From the NCBI GenBank assembly GCA_977006965.1, contig OZ345378.1:186001-250000 (forward strand): DNA of 64,000 nt. The letters are read 5' to 3'. Shown piece by piece: positions 55,884-64,000 of this stretch. Every line of letters starts with the position of its first letter. Within the stretch, counting starts at the first letter, position 1. The notes below the pieces were generated by a model. That model made no database searches. It had not been told where the DNA came from and saw only the letters and a list, made by a program, of their open reading frames with translations. This stretch comes from Phymatolithon calcareum. Lineage: Eukaryota > Rhodophyta > Florideophyceae > Hapalidiales. Made by a program: the position numbers and the translations under genes.

Positions 55884-56666
55884 TTAATTCTTGCCGTCTT
55901 CAGAATCTGATCCTGACTGTTTCACAAAAAGTCGGTCAAACATTGCTCTCAGAATTTTCTCATCTCCGTGCGCTTCCTGCTCACAAAAGATCTCAATGAT
56001 TGCATTCTTACGTTCTTTGTCGCGACCCACAAAGAATCCCTTCTCGAGCAAGTATCCAACGTTCGCAGAAAAGCAGTCGATAAGATATAGGCTCACTAAG
56101 CATTTGACTGCAAGTTCCTGTTCTGCTGGATCTTTTGACTCGTGGAAACGACGTTGGTGTGCGATGGCAAGATAGAATCTAAGCCATGAATTTAAATATG
56201 TTTCGCTCTCACGCACGATGATGGACTCAATAGCTTGAATGCCTTTTTCGGAGTCGAGACCATTCGTTTCATTTTCGTAGAACAAAGCCAGCGCATTTCT
56301 CACACCAGCGTTCCGAGAGCCCGTCAGTTCGTATATACGTCCGAAATAATCGGCAAGCATTGCAATATCGATCTTTTCCCCTGGTTTTTTGTGTTCATCT
56401 TTATCGATTCGATTGAGAAGAGTTTTAAATTGGGCATTCATTTGCGCTTCCAAGGCAACCACTTGGGTGTCACATAAAGGGCTTTTCCTCGAAACAATAA
56501 AAAACCCATCTTTCATTGCTTGTCTGTGGCCATGTTCAGCAATACAACGCCCAAATATGCTCAGGGCCTCATCAGCACGGCCGTTGTTCATAGCATCATG
56601 TCCCTCTGAGTAAAGAGTTGCAATGTCTATACCATGATTGAAATGATTGTCCATTGTCGCTTTCAA
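55884..56666 (-). CDS. TPR/Sel1-like helical repeat protein
   Basis: 260 residues, ATG at 56666. The N-terminus YSEGHDAMNNGRADEALSIF (residues ~18-40) is a TPR-like helical pair; later helices are DIAMLADYFGRIYELTG, RNALALFYENETNGLD and LNSWLRFYLAIAHQRRF. It ends with an acidic tail (SGSDSEDGKN). Cytosolic; no signal peptide. It lies just upstream of the LINE-broken Sel1-like gene and may be a sister gene from tandem duplication or the displaced N-terminal part of the same gene; a 220-bp gap separates them. Function unknown. Confidence 0.55.
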   Translation of the reverse strand: MKATMDNHFNHGIDIATLYSEGHDAMNNGRADEALSIFGRCIAEHGHRQAMKDGFFIVSRKSPLCDTQVVALEAQMNAQFKTLLNRIDKDEHKKPGEKIDIAMLADYFGRIYELTGSRNAGVRNALALFYENETNGLDSEKGIQAIESIIVRESETYLNSWLRFYLAIAHQRRFHESKDPAEQELAVKCLVSLYLIDCFSANVGYLLEKGFFVGRDKERKNAIIEIFCEQEAHGDEKILRAMFDRLFVKQSGSDSEDGKN

Positions 56667-56736
56667 AGCTCTGATGAATTCATTGCACTATCATGCATTC
56701 CACCCACCGTATGCTTCCTGAGGCAAGCTCTTCATT

Positions 56737-57936
56737 TCAAACTGGGAAATCTGCGGCATAAATGGTGGCCACCCTGCATCCGTACTCTTTTTCAAGCACT
56801 TCTGGGGCGATGTGCCGCACAGGAGAACAAATATCCGAATGATTCGCATCTGACCGAAGCAGTTCATTGAGCGATGATAGTCGAATCAATCGCCTCTCTT
56901 TTTGGGCAGCAAGCCTTCCCATGAATGCGTCCTTCCATTCTTGCCACTTGAAAACCAGCGCTTCTGGGCAGAAAATTACCGACATTGTTCTGGAGGCTTG
57001 GTCGCATTTGAGTACCATGCGGAGCACCTGGGGAACTGAAACTGGCCTCACTGTGAAGCCGTAATCAAACTCGATTGTCGGGTCGCCCCGGCTTGACCCA
57101 GAGAGAGTTCCCTCGTTCTCTGCTGTCTCCACTTTTAAGGACGGGAATCCAAGAATGAATAGCATGACCAGGAACGGCGACTGACGTCTATCTCCTGCTT
57201 TCCGACCGATCTCCTCTCCCATCTTCCACTGCAAATGTGCCTGGACTTCCCAAACAAGCCTCATATACACACTTCGCAGGTGCCGATCTGACCAATGCAT
57301 GTTTTCCATTTCGGAAATTGCAGAGCACAGCTGTTCGCTACATATGAACCTGATACCGACTGATGCAATACTTGCATTCCATCCGGCTGCTTCAACGTCA
57401 TTTTCAGCAATCCAGGAGGCTAAAATACTGCGCACAGTCTCTCCTACGTATCCAATGAAGCGAGGGGTTTCGTAGTAGCGCGGATAGGGTAATTCTGGTC
57501 TCGTTACTTGACATTGCAGTCGCCTCATTTCAAGATCGTACTGATCCTCAAACACCGATCTTGTGAGCTCATGTTCTCCAAGATGAGATGATACCTTGAA
57601 TTCTCTCACATACGCGTCAAGTCTATCTCCACACTCCAGTGCAAGATAATTGTCAACATGAACGCTCGTCTGACGCAGTTGATAATTCGGATTGTTTTCC
57701 CACAGAAAAGACGACATCATCTCTTTTCGTACTGGCAGGGCCTCAAAGAATTGCTGGCAGTCTTCACCAGCGTCGCAACCAATCTGATACATGAGAGTAT
57801 CAATGGAAAGCATCCAGAACCCCTTTTCACGCCCAGGAGTCGGTGTTTTCGCGATTTGAGTAGCATCGTAGGGTTTGCACGCTCTGTCATGTCCACGTAG
57901 ATTTTTCGCTTTAAGCCTTCCTCTGCTTGTCCCCAT
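56737..57936 (-). CDS. Unrecognised protein, N-terminus replaced by LINE sequence
   Basis: The frame opens at 57936, but its first ~40 codons (to about 57820) are LINE DNA read out of frame: the other frame there gives KSRKHRLLGVKRGSGCFP, the LINE thumb/core motif. The native part therefore starts about FWMLSIDTLMYQIGCD and continues ~360 residues: QQFFEALPVRKEMMSSFLW, LPYPRYYETPRFIGYVGE, VWEVQAHLQWKMGEEIG, PFLVMLFILGFPSLKVE, FKWQEWKDAFMGRLAAQKE and VLEKEYGCRVATIYAADF. No known family recognised. It is a 5'-truncated gene: expression would need a chance start. It is adjacent to the TPR-like gene in the same orientation (70-bp gap), so the two may once have formed a co-inherited accessory pair. 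Confidence 0.5.
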   Translation of the reverse strand: MGTSRGRLKAKNLRGHDRACKPYDATQIAKTPTPGREKGFWMLSIDTLMYQIGCDAGEDCQQFFEALPVRKEMMSSFLWENNPNYQLRQTSVHVDNYLALECGDRLDAYVREFKVSSHLGEHELTRSVFEDQYDLEMRRLQCQVTRPELPYPRYYETPRFIGYVGETVRSILASWIAENDVEAAGWNASIASVGIRFICSEQLCSAISEMENMHWSDRHLRSVYMRLVWEVQAHLQWKMGEEIGRKAGDRRQSPFLVMLFILGFPSLKVETAENEGTLSGSSRGDPTIEFDYGFTVRPVSVPQVLRMVLKCDQASRTMSVIFCPEALVFKWQEWKDAFMGRLAAQKERRLIRLSSLNELLRSDANHSDICSPVRHIAPEVLEKEYGCRVATIYAADFPV

Positions 57937-58359
57937 GCTTAAAAGAGGCGGCTCTTCTTCTCCTTGGTGCTTGTAGCTCGATCATCCTGTCCACTTAGCA
58001 GATCGTGTAGTGTAAGGTACATAATATCCCTCTCTGCGTAGCGTAGGCCTTCGATTTTGCCTTCATTGTCTGGCTTCTTCCCGATTTCTTGTTTCACTTT
58101 CATTAACCGCAGGGCGACGTGTTCACCCAATTGTGCCCTTCTAATTTCCAGTGGCACGATTTGCACAGGACGCTCATTCGGTTCTGCAGACGGAGTGCGA
58201 GGCGCCCTACAATGAAGGAGTAGAACAAGCCTTCTGTCTGTTCCATTTGCTCTTGGATAGATCTCGTCCACGGGGTAGTGTGTAGCGCGTACTCCCACCT
58301 GCATTGCACGAGAGTTTTGTAGATCGCAATGTTCTTCGTTGTGGTTAGGCCCCTGGCGT

Positions 58360-60426
58360 CAAAGCATTGGAAAAAATAATTGCTATTGTAATTATTTAAA
58401 TTATTGTTCCAATAATTTATTCCTGAGTCGCGCATATTTATTGTATTTATTGAGATCTTCGTGGTTACGACAATTATTTTATTTATTTGAAAGCATTATT
58501 TACTCGAGAACGCTCGACTAAGTCTACGTTTCTGGGGGAGAATGACAGCATTTTGGCCCGACGATTATATTGTTTATTTGGGCCCGATGGTATTCTTGAA
58601 CAGTAAAGTGACATGTTTGTCATCGATAGCACATGACGTGTCGGCTGCGGACTCCTCATTTAGGATTATGAAAACCATGGCAATCAACACAGTACAACTG
58701 GAACTGCGTACCAGGCGAGCACCGTTTGGTAGCACCCAAGATGCCGCTAGTTTTCGGTAAGCATGTTCGCGATGAGTTTTTCACACAGTCGGATCCCAAC
58801 TCCGCTGTGTGGACTTGCAAATGTGGAACGCGACGGAAAGATTCTGGACGGGGCTACACCAATTTTGTGAGTCACGTTCAATCCGAGCATCCAAGCGACT
58901 TAAACGTTTTATGCGCTGAGAAAGAGTCGAGCACAAATACCTTACGAGTTTCGAAACCTATCTCTCTGTTTTATCCTCGCAAAACGTTGCATGCCCACGG
59001 CTGGCTAGAGTTTATCGTCAAAGGCCTGCTGCCGTTTACTGTCGCCGAGAACCCTATTTACACTGCCGCTTGTCGATTTGATTCCATGAGCTACAAGACC
59101 GTCATGAAGTTCCTCGGTGGCCTCACGAAACACGTCGAATCGGAAATCTCACGTCGTCTTCCGTCGAACTTTGCTCTCGTTTTTGACGGTTGGACCGCTG
59201 ATAATACTCACTATGTCGCGATATTCGCTACCTTTCCGGCTAATACGAAACACGGATACGAGAAGTTTTGGTTGGGGTTTTCTCCTTTCGAAGACGAAGA
59301 ATGACAGAGCGCGGCTAATCACTTCGAATATCTCAAGTTCGTACTAAGTGCGTTTGGAAAATCGCTATCAAATGTTGTTGCACTCATCGGCGACAACTGT
59401 TCGACGAACAAATTACTGGCGGACTTATGTGGTGTACATTTTGTTGGTTGTGCGAGCCACCGTTTTAATTTGGCCATGAAGGACAGGATACGCGAACATC
59501 AACCCATTATTGAGAACATCAGGGCAATCATGCATAAGCTATCGTACCCTATACCGGCCGCAAAACTCCGCAACTTTACGCACTTACGTGCCTACCGGAG
59601 CAATGTGACGCGATGGTCATCGACAGCACATATGCTCAAGCGCTACATGGCTATCAAGGAGCTTCTACCCTTGCTGAATATTGACGAGATCGATGCTCTA
59701 ACGTTAAGCTCACGCCAAAACCGAAAAGTGGAGTCGCTATGCGAGGAGTTCTCTTCATTCGATTCAATTACCAAGGCTCTCCAAAATGATGACATATCGA
59801 TGGCGGACGCCCGGGTATTATTCGATACGGTGATAGAAGAGTTTCCACAACTTTCTGTCCGCTTGGGCTCGATGGCGGCAATCATCCATCACCCTGAATT
59901 CGAGTCCGGAATTGTCAAAATTATGGAGAAACGCGTTTCTGCGATGTCACCGGCTGAGCTGTTTGCTACCGAGAAATTGAAGAGTGCTATCTATGCTGTG
60001 CGTTTGACTGTTGATGAACGCTCACTATCGCTAGCCGAGCGCGCATTGAAGCGTCGCAAAAGCGTTCTTTCCTATGATTCTGAGTACATGGACTTGCGAT
60101 TCATTGTACCGACGTCGAATATGTGCGAGAGGTTTTTCTCTATCGCTGGTTACGCGTTGTATGACAGAAGAAGAAGCGTTATTCCTGCAAATTTCGAGAA
60201 GCAGATGTTCCTTCATGCTAACTCGGATGTGTGGGGAATCGAAGACGTCAATGCTATCGCGACAGAAAGCAGCTAGATGGATCCAATAAATGGGAATAAC
60301 CAGTTATTTATTCCTCACTGAACTTAAATACAATAATTTATTCCTTCTGCGCTCAACAGTCTTGATATTTATTCTCGACACTGCGCGAGAAAAGAATAAA
60401 AATAAATAAATAATTCCAATGCTCTG
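58360..60426 (+). mobile_element. hAT transposon, 2067 bp, nearly intact
   Basis: CCTGGCGT is duplicated at 58352-58359 and 60427-60434. Ends: CAAAGCATTGG (left) and CAGAGCATTGG (right, reverse complement). The transposase gene inside has one premature stop. The MITE at 50000-50326 is its deletion product. Confidence 0.95.
58726..60276 (+). pseudogene. hAT transposase, full length with one in-frame TGA
   Basis: From 58741 (MPLVFGKHVRDEFF) to the stop at 60274-60276, one frame throughout, about 510 codons, interrupted only by TGA at 59302-59304. Domains: a BED-type zinc finger (WTCKCGTRRKDSGRGY then SHVQSEHP, residues ~15-45), a helical DNA-binding region (YTAACRFDSMSYKTVMKFL), the RNase H-like core (ALVFDGWTADNTHYVAIFAT with the first Asp; VALIGDNCSTNKLLADLCG with the second Asp; FVGCASHRFNLA, the CxxH motif), and the C-terminal dimerisation motif (PTSNMCERFFSIAGYAL, RRRSVIPANFEKQMFLHAN). 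The single nonsense codon is a recent, simple lesion; TGA read-through or a sequencing error cannot be excluded. Confidence 0.92.
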
Positions 60427-61255
60427 CCTGGCGTTCATTCCTATATCCTGGAGGATAATTCCCTTCGTTTTCCTGACTCTATTCAGCGTTGCGTGCTCAG
60501 TGACTCCCTTGTTGTCCATAGTTATGTCTAGATACTCCAAGCGTCTTGTTTCGTGGAGTTCATCGTCTGCTAGCCGAAAATTTAGCTTGCATAGTCCAGG
60601 GTTGATGAAGGCCTGGCTTTTTCACTTTTTCGTGTTCCACGACGTTTCATTTTCCCTATCTCAACGCGTCCCTGTATCAAGAAGCCTTTGCATTCCGTCG
60701 GGGTTGGCCGCTTGCAGTTGAACGTCGTCTGCAAACAAAATTGCAGGATATTTTGAAAAATGCCGGGGTGCCTTCTCCATCTCCTGTGCGAACGTACCCA
60801 TGAACGTGTTATAAAGGCAGGGGCTTAGTGGGGAGCCTTGTGGGACTCCGCGGCCAATCAGAAGACACCTCTTTACCTTATCACCAGCAGTGGATACCCA
60901 TGACAGCTTCAGTAGGTATCTTACCATCTCGGCGATGTCCGGGGGTAAATATTTCTCGGCTCTACTTTGCAGGATGTTGCGCGGGACTCGGTCGAAAGTA
61001 GACGATAGGTCTAGCACAGCAACGAAGCGGTAGCGAGTTTAGTGCCTTTGTTTCTTCTGAAATCCAAATTGGAACATGTTTAAATTGTACCGCTCACTTA
61101 CTGCCGAATCCATTGCGGGGTCAATGACTTTCCGGAGCTGACTCAGAAGCAAAGTAGGCCTGTAATTGCTTGGGATATATGCCCGTCCCTTCTTGTGAAT
61201 GGGAATCAGGGTTGCCCGTCGCCATTTGTTGAACGAGATGTGATTTCCACTGCGT

Positions 61256-61529
61256 GGTCATGATGGCGAGTACTTGTTTGATACACTGGACGTCGTCAAA
61301 ATTTGTTGTCAGAGGTCAGAGAATGAAGACGACGTCACGTAGTGCCGATAGCGGACCTAATGCTCTCATAGCTTTTGGTCTAGCATCTGTGTATCTCGCA
61401 TTGGTTCAGTGCGCCGCTCTTGCATCAAGCAATATCCACAATACTGTACTTTTTACAACATTACGCGTCGCGCGCTCAAAATTCCCAGCATACCTCCCGC
61501 AATGCACCAGATTAACCCACAATCCCCTC
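61256..61529. other. Intergenic, nothing recognised
   Basis: Probable 3' UTR of the next minus-strand gene. Confidence 0.35.
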
Positions 61530-62296
61530 TCACATATGCAGTAGTCGCACACGAGGCTCACCTTCCCCCTCTCTTGTATTCGGCGCCCGAGCCGGTTCTG
61601 CAATGGCAGGCGTTGGCCCCGGGTTGTATCCGCCACCGCCGCCACCATTAGTAACTCTAAGGATACCTAGCGCAAGCGCACCCGCGACCGCGACCACCCA
61701 CTTAATAACTCGGTTCTCCACTCGCTCGACTGCAGTATAAATCTCAGCGACTGCTGTATCAAGTCGCTTTTCCAGGCCTGCGATGTCTGCCTTGAGCACT
61801 GCAAAGTCGGCCTTCTCCAAAATGCTAAGTTCCGACCGGAGGTTCACAAACTCGCTTTTTGTCACCACCTGACCAGTCGCTTGCCGCTGTGCGGCCTGAG
61901 AAACATTGACGAGCGCATCGGTCAGCGCGGCGCTCTGGATGTGTGGTATTCCTGCCGCCTCTAACGCACACACCTATCGTAACATTCCCGCATTGCCATC
62001 ATCACCCCGCGTCAGTGGAAAACACATCCCTTTCAAGGTTCTGGGCAGTGGCATAGTGAGCAGAGATTTAGATGTAGGATGTGCTGGAAACGCACCATAC
62101 GGTATGTGTCAAACACCAGTGGTTGCTCCCGCACTGCGGGTTCTGCTGCTGGCGTCTTCGCGCCTTCGAATGGAACCGATGTCGCTTCACCCATACGCAC
62201 AGGCGAACGAGCGACATCGCACAAACCGCGCGCCCGTATGTCACCACCTGCCTGCCGTAAGCGTCCCGCTAATAGCGCGAGCCCGCGTCCCCCCAT
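61530..62296 (-). CDS. MCUR1/CCDC90 (DUF1640)-type mitochondrial protein, two exons
   Basis: Model: complement(join(61530..61973, 62096..62296)), 214 residues. Exon 1: MGGRGLALLAGRLRQAGGDI is an Arg-rich amphipathic mitochondrial presequence; it ends LVFDTYRM. The donor ATG|GTGCGT and acceptor ACGATAG|GTG are in phase and yield FDTYRMVCALEAAGIPHIQS, the F-D-T....LE.aGi..qa motif of the family. Then TKSEFVNLRSELSILEKADF and LKADIAGLEKRLDTAV form the long coiled coil, followed by one membrane segment (VIKWVVAVAGALALGILRV, ~residues 158-176) and a Gly/Pro-rich tail. Family members (human CCDC90A/B, yeast Fmp32) are inner-membrane proteins linked to the calcium uniporter regulator or cytochrome oxidase assembly. 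The exact role here is open. Confidence 0.85.
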
Positions 62297-62880
62297 TGCA
62301 TCTACTTACTTCGTGGACTGTTGTCAAACCTTGGAGCGTCACAAAGCTTCGGCAAAGAGCTGACGTGGGACTTCGTGCAAGACGGACAACGTCTATAGCC
62401 GAAAATAGAGCACTGATGATGACCTGGCGGATGATGCAAACGTAATTCCATGTGGCCTGTGATGCTCCCTGCATGAAATCAGGTGGAAACATGCCCAAAA
62501 TATTGAAAAGAAACAAAATATTTTCAAAAACTGGCAGAACACGTGTGTGCAACTGCATGAGGTGTAAGCATGGGATTCACCCGTGGTGTAAGACTCCTCG
62601 CAAAGCCAATGGCGATGCGCTGGCGAACGGTATGACTTTGACGAAACCGCGAATCACGGATCTACGGCGTGTTTCTCACGAAGCGGTCGTATGTATGTAA
62701 AAACAAGCATGTGCCCGCTGAGCACGTCACTGGCAGGTTCTTGCAACTTGCCGCACGCGCATTGGAGGTGGCACATCCCTACGCTTCAAGTCGTCAGCGT
62801 AACCCAACGAACTCCGCCTCCATCTCAACTGAACGTCGGCTCAAATCGTCCGCGCCGCGCGCGCCTTCGAACGAGCAGTC
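62297..62880. promoter_or_regulatory. Divergent promoter region between two host genes
   Basis: 584 bp separates the start codons of the MCUR1/CCDC90-like gene (minus) and NF-YB (plus). It must hold both 5' UTRs and promoters. No clean TATA box seen; 62800-62880 is GC-rich and begins the NF-YB leader. Confidence 0.5.
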
Positions 62881-63450
62881 ATGTCTGAGAACCAGGTTGA
62901 AGAGCAGGAGCAGAGCGTTCGCGAACAGGACAAGTATCTCCCTACCGCGAATATCGCACGAATCATGAAAAAGGTACGTTTTCCTTCATAGCCTGGCGCG
63001 CCGGCAAGTCTTTCTTTCTCTACGGTCAACTAATGACACGTCCCGCTTTTTAACGTCTCGTGCGAAGGCACTGCCCGGAAACGCCAAGGTCGCTAAAGAC
63101 GGTAAGGATACCGTGCAGGAGTGTGTGTCCGAATTTGTCAGCTTCATTACCTCGGAGGCTTCAGATAAATGTCAGCGGGAGAAACGGAAGACTATCAACG
63201 GTGATGATATTCTTTGGGCCATGAGTACGCTTGGATTCGACAAATACATCGAACCGTTGAAACATTATCTTGCCAGGTAAGTCGGACGTGTTTCTAATTT
63301 TCTGTGCCTCCTTCTCAGTCACTGTATTAGTGCAAATCTGTGTACTCACTCCGAGAGAATTGTCCTTTAAAACTTCGTAGATACCGTGAAACAGTCATGC
63401 AGGAGAAGGGCGAGGACACCAAGAATGCCGATGCGAAACCGCAGTCCTAG
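62881..63450 (+). CDS. NF-YB: NF-YB (CBF-A/HAP3) histone-fold transcription factor, three exons
   Basis: Model: join(62881..62973, 63068..63276, 63381..63450), 123 residues. Donors AAG|GTACGT and CCAG|GTAAGT and acceptors GCGAAG|GCA and TTCGTAG|ATA give introns of 94 and 104 bp; the second splits an Arg codon. Residues 1-18 are a short Glu/Gln-rich leader. The core: [18 protein letters not shown] (alpha 1/DNA contact), [66 protein letters not shown]. It is almost identical to NF-YB cores of plants and animals, including the NF-YC/NF-YA contact residues. In the nucleus it dimerises with NF-YC and, with NF-YA, binds CCAAT boxes. The C-terminus ends NADAKPQS. Plant-LEC1-type residue differences are not evident. 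Confidence 0.96.
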
Positions 63451-63842
63451 ATCTCTAGGCTGCCCCATAACAGCGCGAGTGATATATGTCTGCTTTGCCC
63501 GTGTTAATAGATAAGTAAAGGGGGGACTCGCCGGGCGCGGGTCAAATGCTTGAACGATTTCGTGCCCGCGCGGATCATCTGCCGTGGGACAAAGTTATGT
63601 TTCTCAGTGCCACCTGCACCCCCGTCATTACTATTTAGTTTGGTGAGGCACGTAGCACGTGGACTATTGTAGTTTAGAGCTGTCTCTTCTGCAATCGATA
63701 AATTTCATCTCTACTTCGTGTCGTGTCAGGATGTTTTCCCCTTGGTCACAAGAAAGTCAGGACGGTGACAAGATATGTTCTCTCGTGCTGCCCATGACAG
63801 TCTTCCCGTGCAGTTTCCTGTCGTTTATCATACAGTAGAGAG
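63451..63842. other. Convergent 3' region
   Basis: Holds the 3' UTRs of NF-YB and of the convergent minus-strand gene; no other feature seen. Confidence 0.4.
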
Positions 63843-64000
63843 TCATGTTGGCGCGAAAAACTGGCTATCGAGTAGATCTTTCTTTAATCTGGCGAAAAGC
63901 TTTGCGAAGGTGCTGGAAATCCACAATTCAAGATGGAAATCATTTTCCATATCTGTGATTTTGAAGCACTTCGCGACATCCCGCAGTGTAATGTTGCCAT
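63843..64000 (-). CDS. 3' end of an unrecognised gene, cut by the window edge
   Basis: The minus frame is open from the window edge to TGA at 63843-63845 for 52 codons. It reads ITLRDVAKCFKITDMENDFH, LELWISSTFAKLFARLKKDL and ends LDSQFFAPT. Composition (amphipathic helix, ordered hydrophobics) is that of a real C-terminus. No family recognised. A competing frame starts ATG at 64000 but soon becomes low quality. Confidence 0.45.
   Translation of the reverse strand, partial: GNITLRDVAKCFKITDMENDFHLELWISSTFAKLFARLKKDLLDSQFFAPT

Larger units (their letters stand above)
57820..61255 (-). mobile_element. LINE-A copy split by a hAT element
   Basis: Minus strand, before the hAT (61250-60435): RPTLLLSQLRKVIDPAMDSA, FQFGFQKKQRH, LDLSSTFDRVPRNIL, GRGVPQGSPLSPCLYNTF and ILFADDVQLQAANPDG (FADD catalytic box), then MEYLDITMDNKGVTEHATL. 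After the hAT (58359-57820): YKTLVQCRWEYALHTTPW, RRAQLGEHVALRLMK, SRKHRLLGVKRGSGCFP. Stops and frameshifts make it dead. It is the best-preserved RT catalytic block of the window. Confidence 0.85.

Noticed and set aside
1-64000. CRISPR array, operons, bacterial terminators or riboswitches
   Set aside because: No regularly spaced identical repeats; introns, poly(A) signals and eukaryotic transposons show nuclear eukaryotic DNA.

Overview
The window is nuclear DNA from a photosynthetic eukaryote. Four genes have spliceosomal introns with GT..AG borders and recognisable branch points, and one gene encodes a protein with a two-part plastid/thylakoid-lumen leader. NF-Y, PP2A-B56 and MCUR1/CCDC90-type genes fix it as eukaryotic. 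Short genes with 0-2 short introns, phenylalanines near the N-terminus of the plastid leader, and a very heavy transposon load fit a multicellular red alga (Florideophyceae, Chondrus/Gracilaria-like). The lineage is an inference: no rRNA or plastid marker is present.

Layout. 1-4.4 kb: the 3' end of a GH19 chitinase gene, then a broken kinase-like accessory gene and an unrecognised ORF. 4.4-13 kb: an irregular minisatellite, a dead Tigger/pogo element (about 5484-8684), a Ty3/gypsy relic carrying a hAT MITE, and a structurally complete Tc1/mariner element (11391-12983). 13-27.5 kb: mostly single-copy host DNA with a double BRK-like-motif nuclear protein (minus), a PP2A B56 regulatory subunit (minus, two exons), a hAT deletion derivative (25128-26160) and a thylakoid-lumen protein gene (minus, two exons). 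27.5-34.2 kb: an LTR cut by a LINE, a broken unknown gene, a small secreted-protein gene, and, divergent from it, a decayed Fanzor (eukaryotic TnpB relative, RuvC nuclease family). 34.4-47 kb: a dense nest of non-LTR retrotransposons (at least three families, called A, B and C here), interrupted by one secreted Ala/Pro-rich protein gene. 47.4-57.9 kb: a second secreted-protein gene, perfect palindromes, a short retroposon, a hAT MITE, LINE scraps, and a Sel1/TPR-like gene cluster in which one gene carries two LINE insertions with clean target-site duplications. 57.8-61.3 kb: a LINE-A copy split by a nearly intact hAT element. 61.5-64 kb: a head-to-head pair (MCUR1/CCDC90-like, minus; NF-YB, plus) and the tail of one more minus-strand gene.

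How it fits together. The host genes are unrelated housekeeping genes, not an operon. The mobile elements form a readable insertion history: several carry matching target-site duplications (8 bp for hAT, TA for Tc1, 9-14 bp for LINEs), which give element borders and order of events. The standout is the Fanzor relic at 31428-34009. It keeps the late RuvC/zinc-finger block of the RNA-guided OMEGA nuclease family but has one frameshift, two in-frame stops and an Asp-to-Asn change in the first catalytic motif. All gene models come from reading translations and splice signals by eye; no database search was possible.
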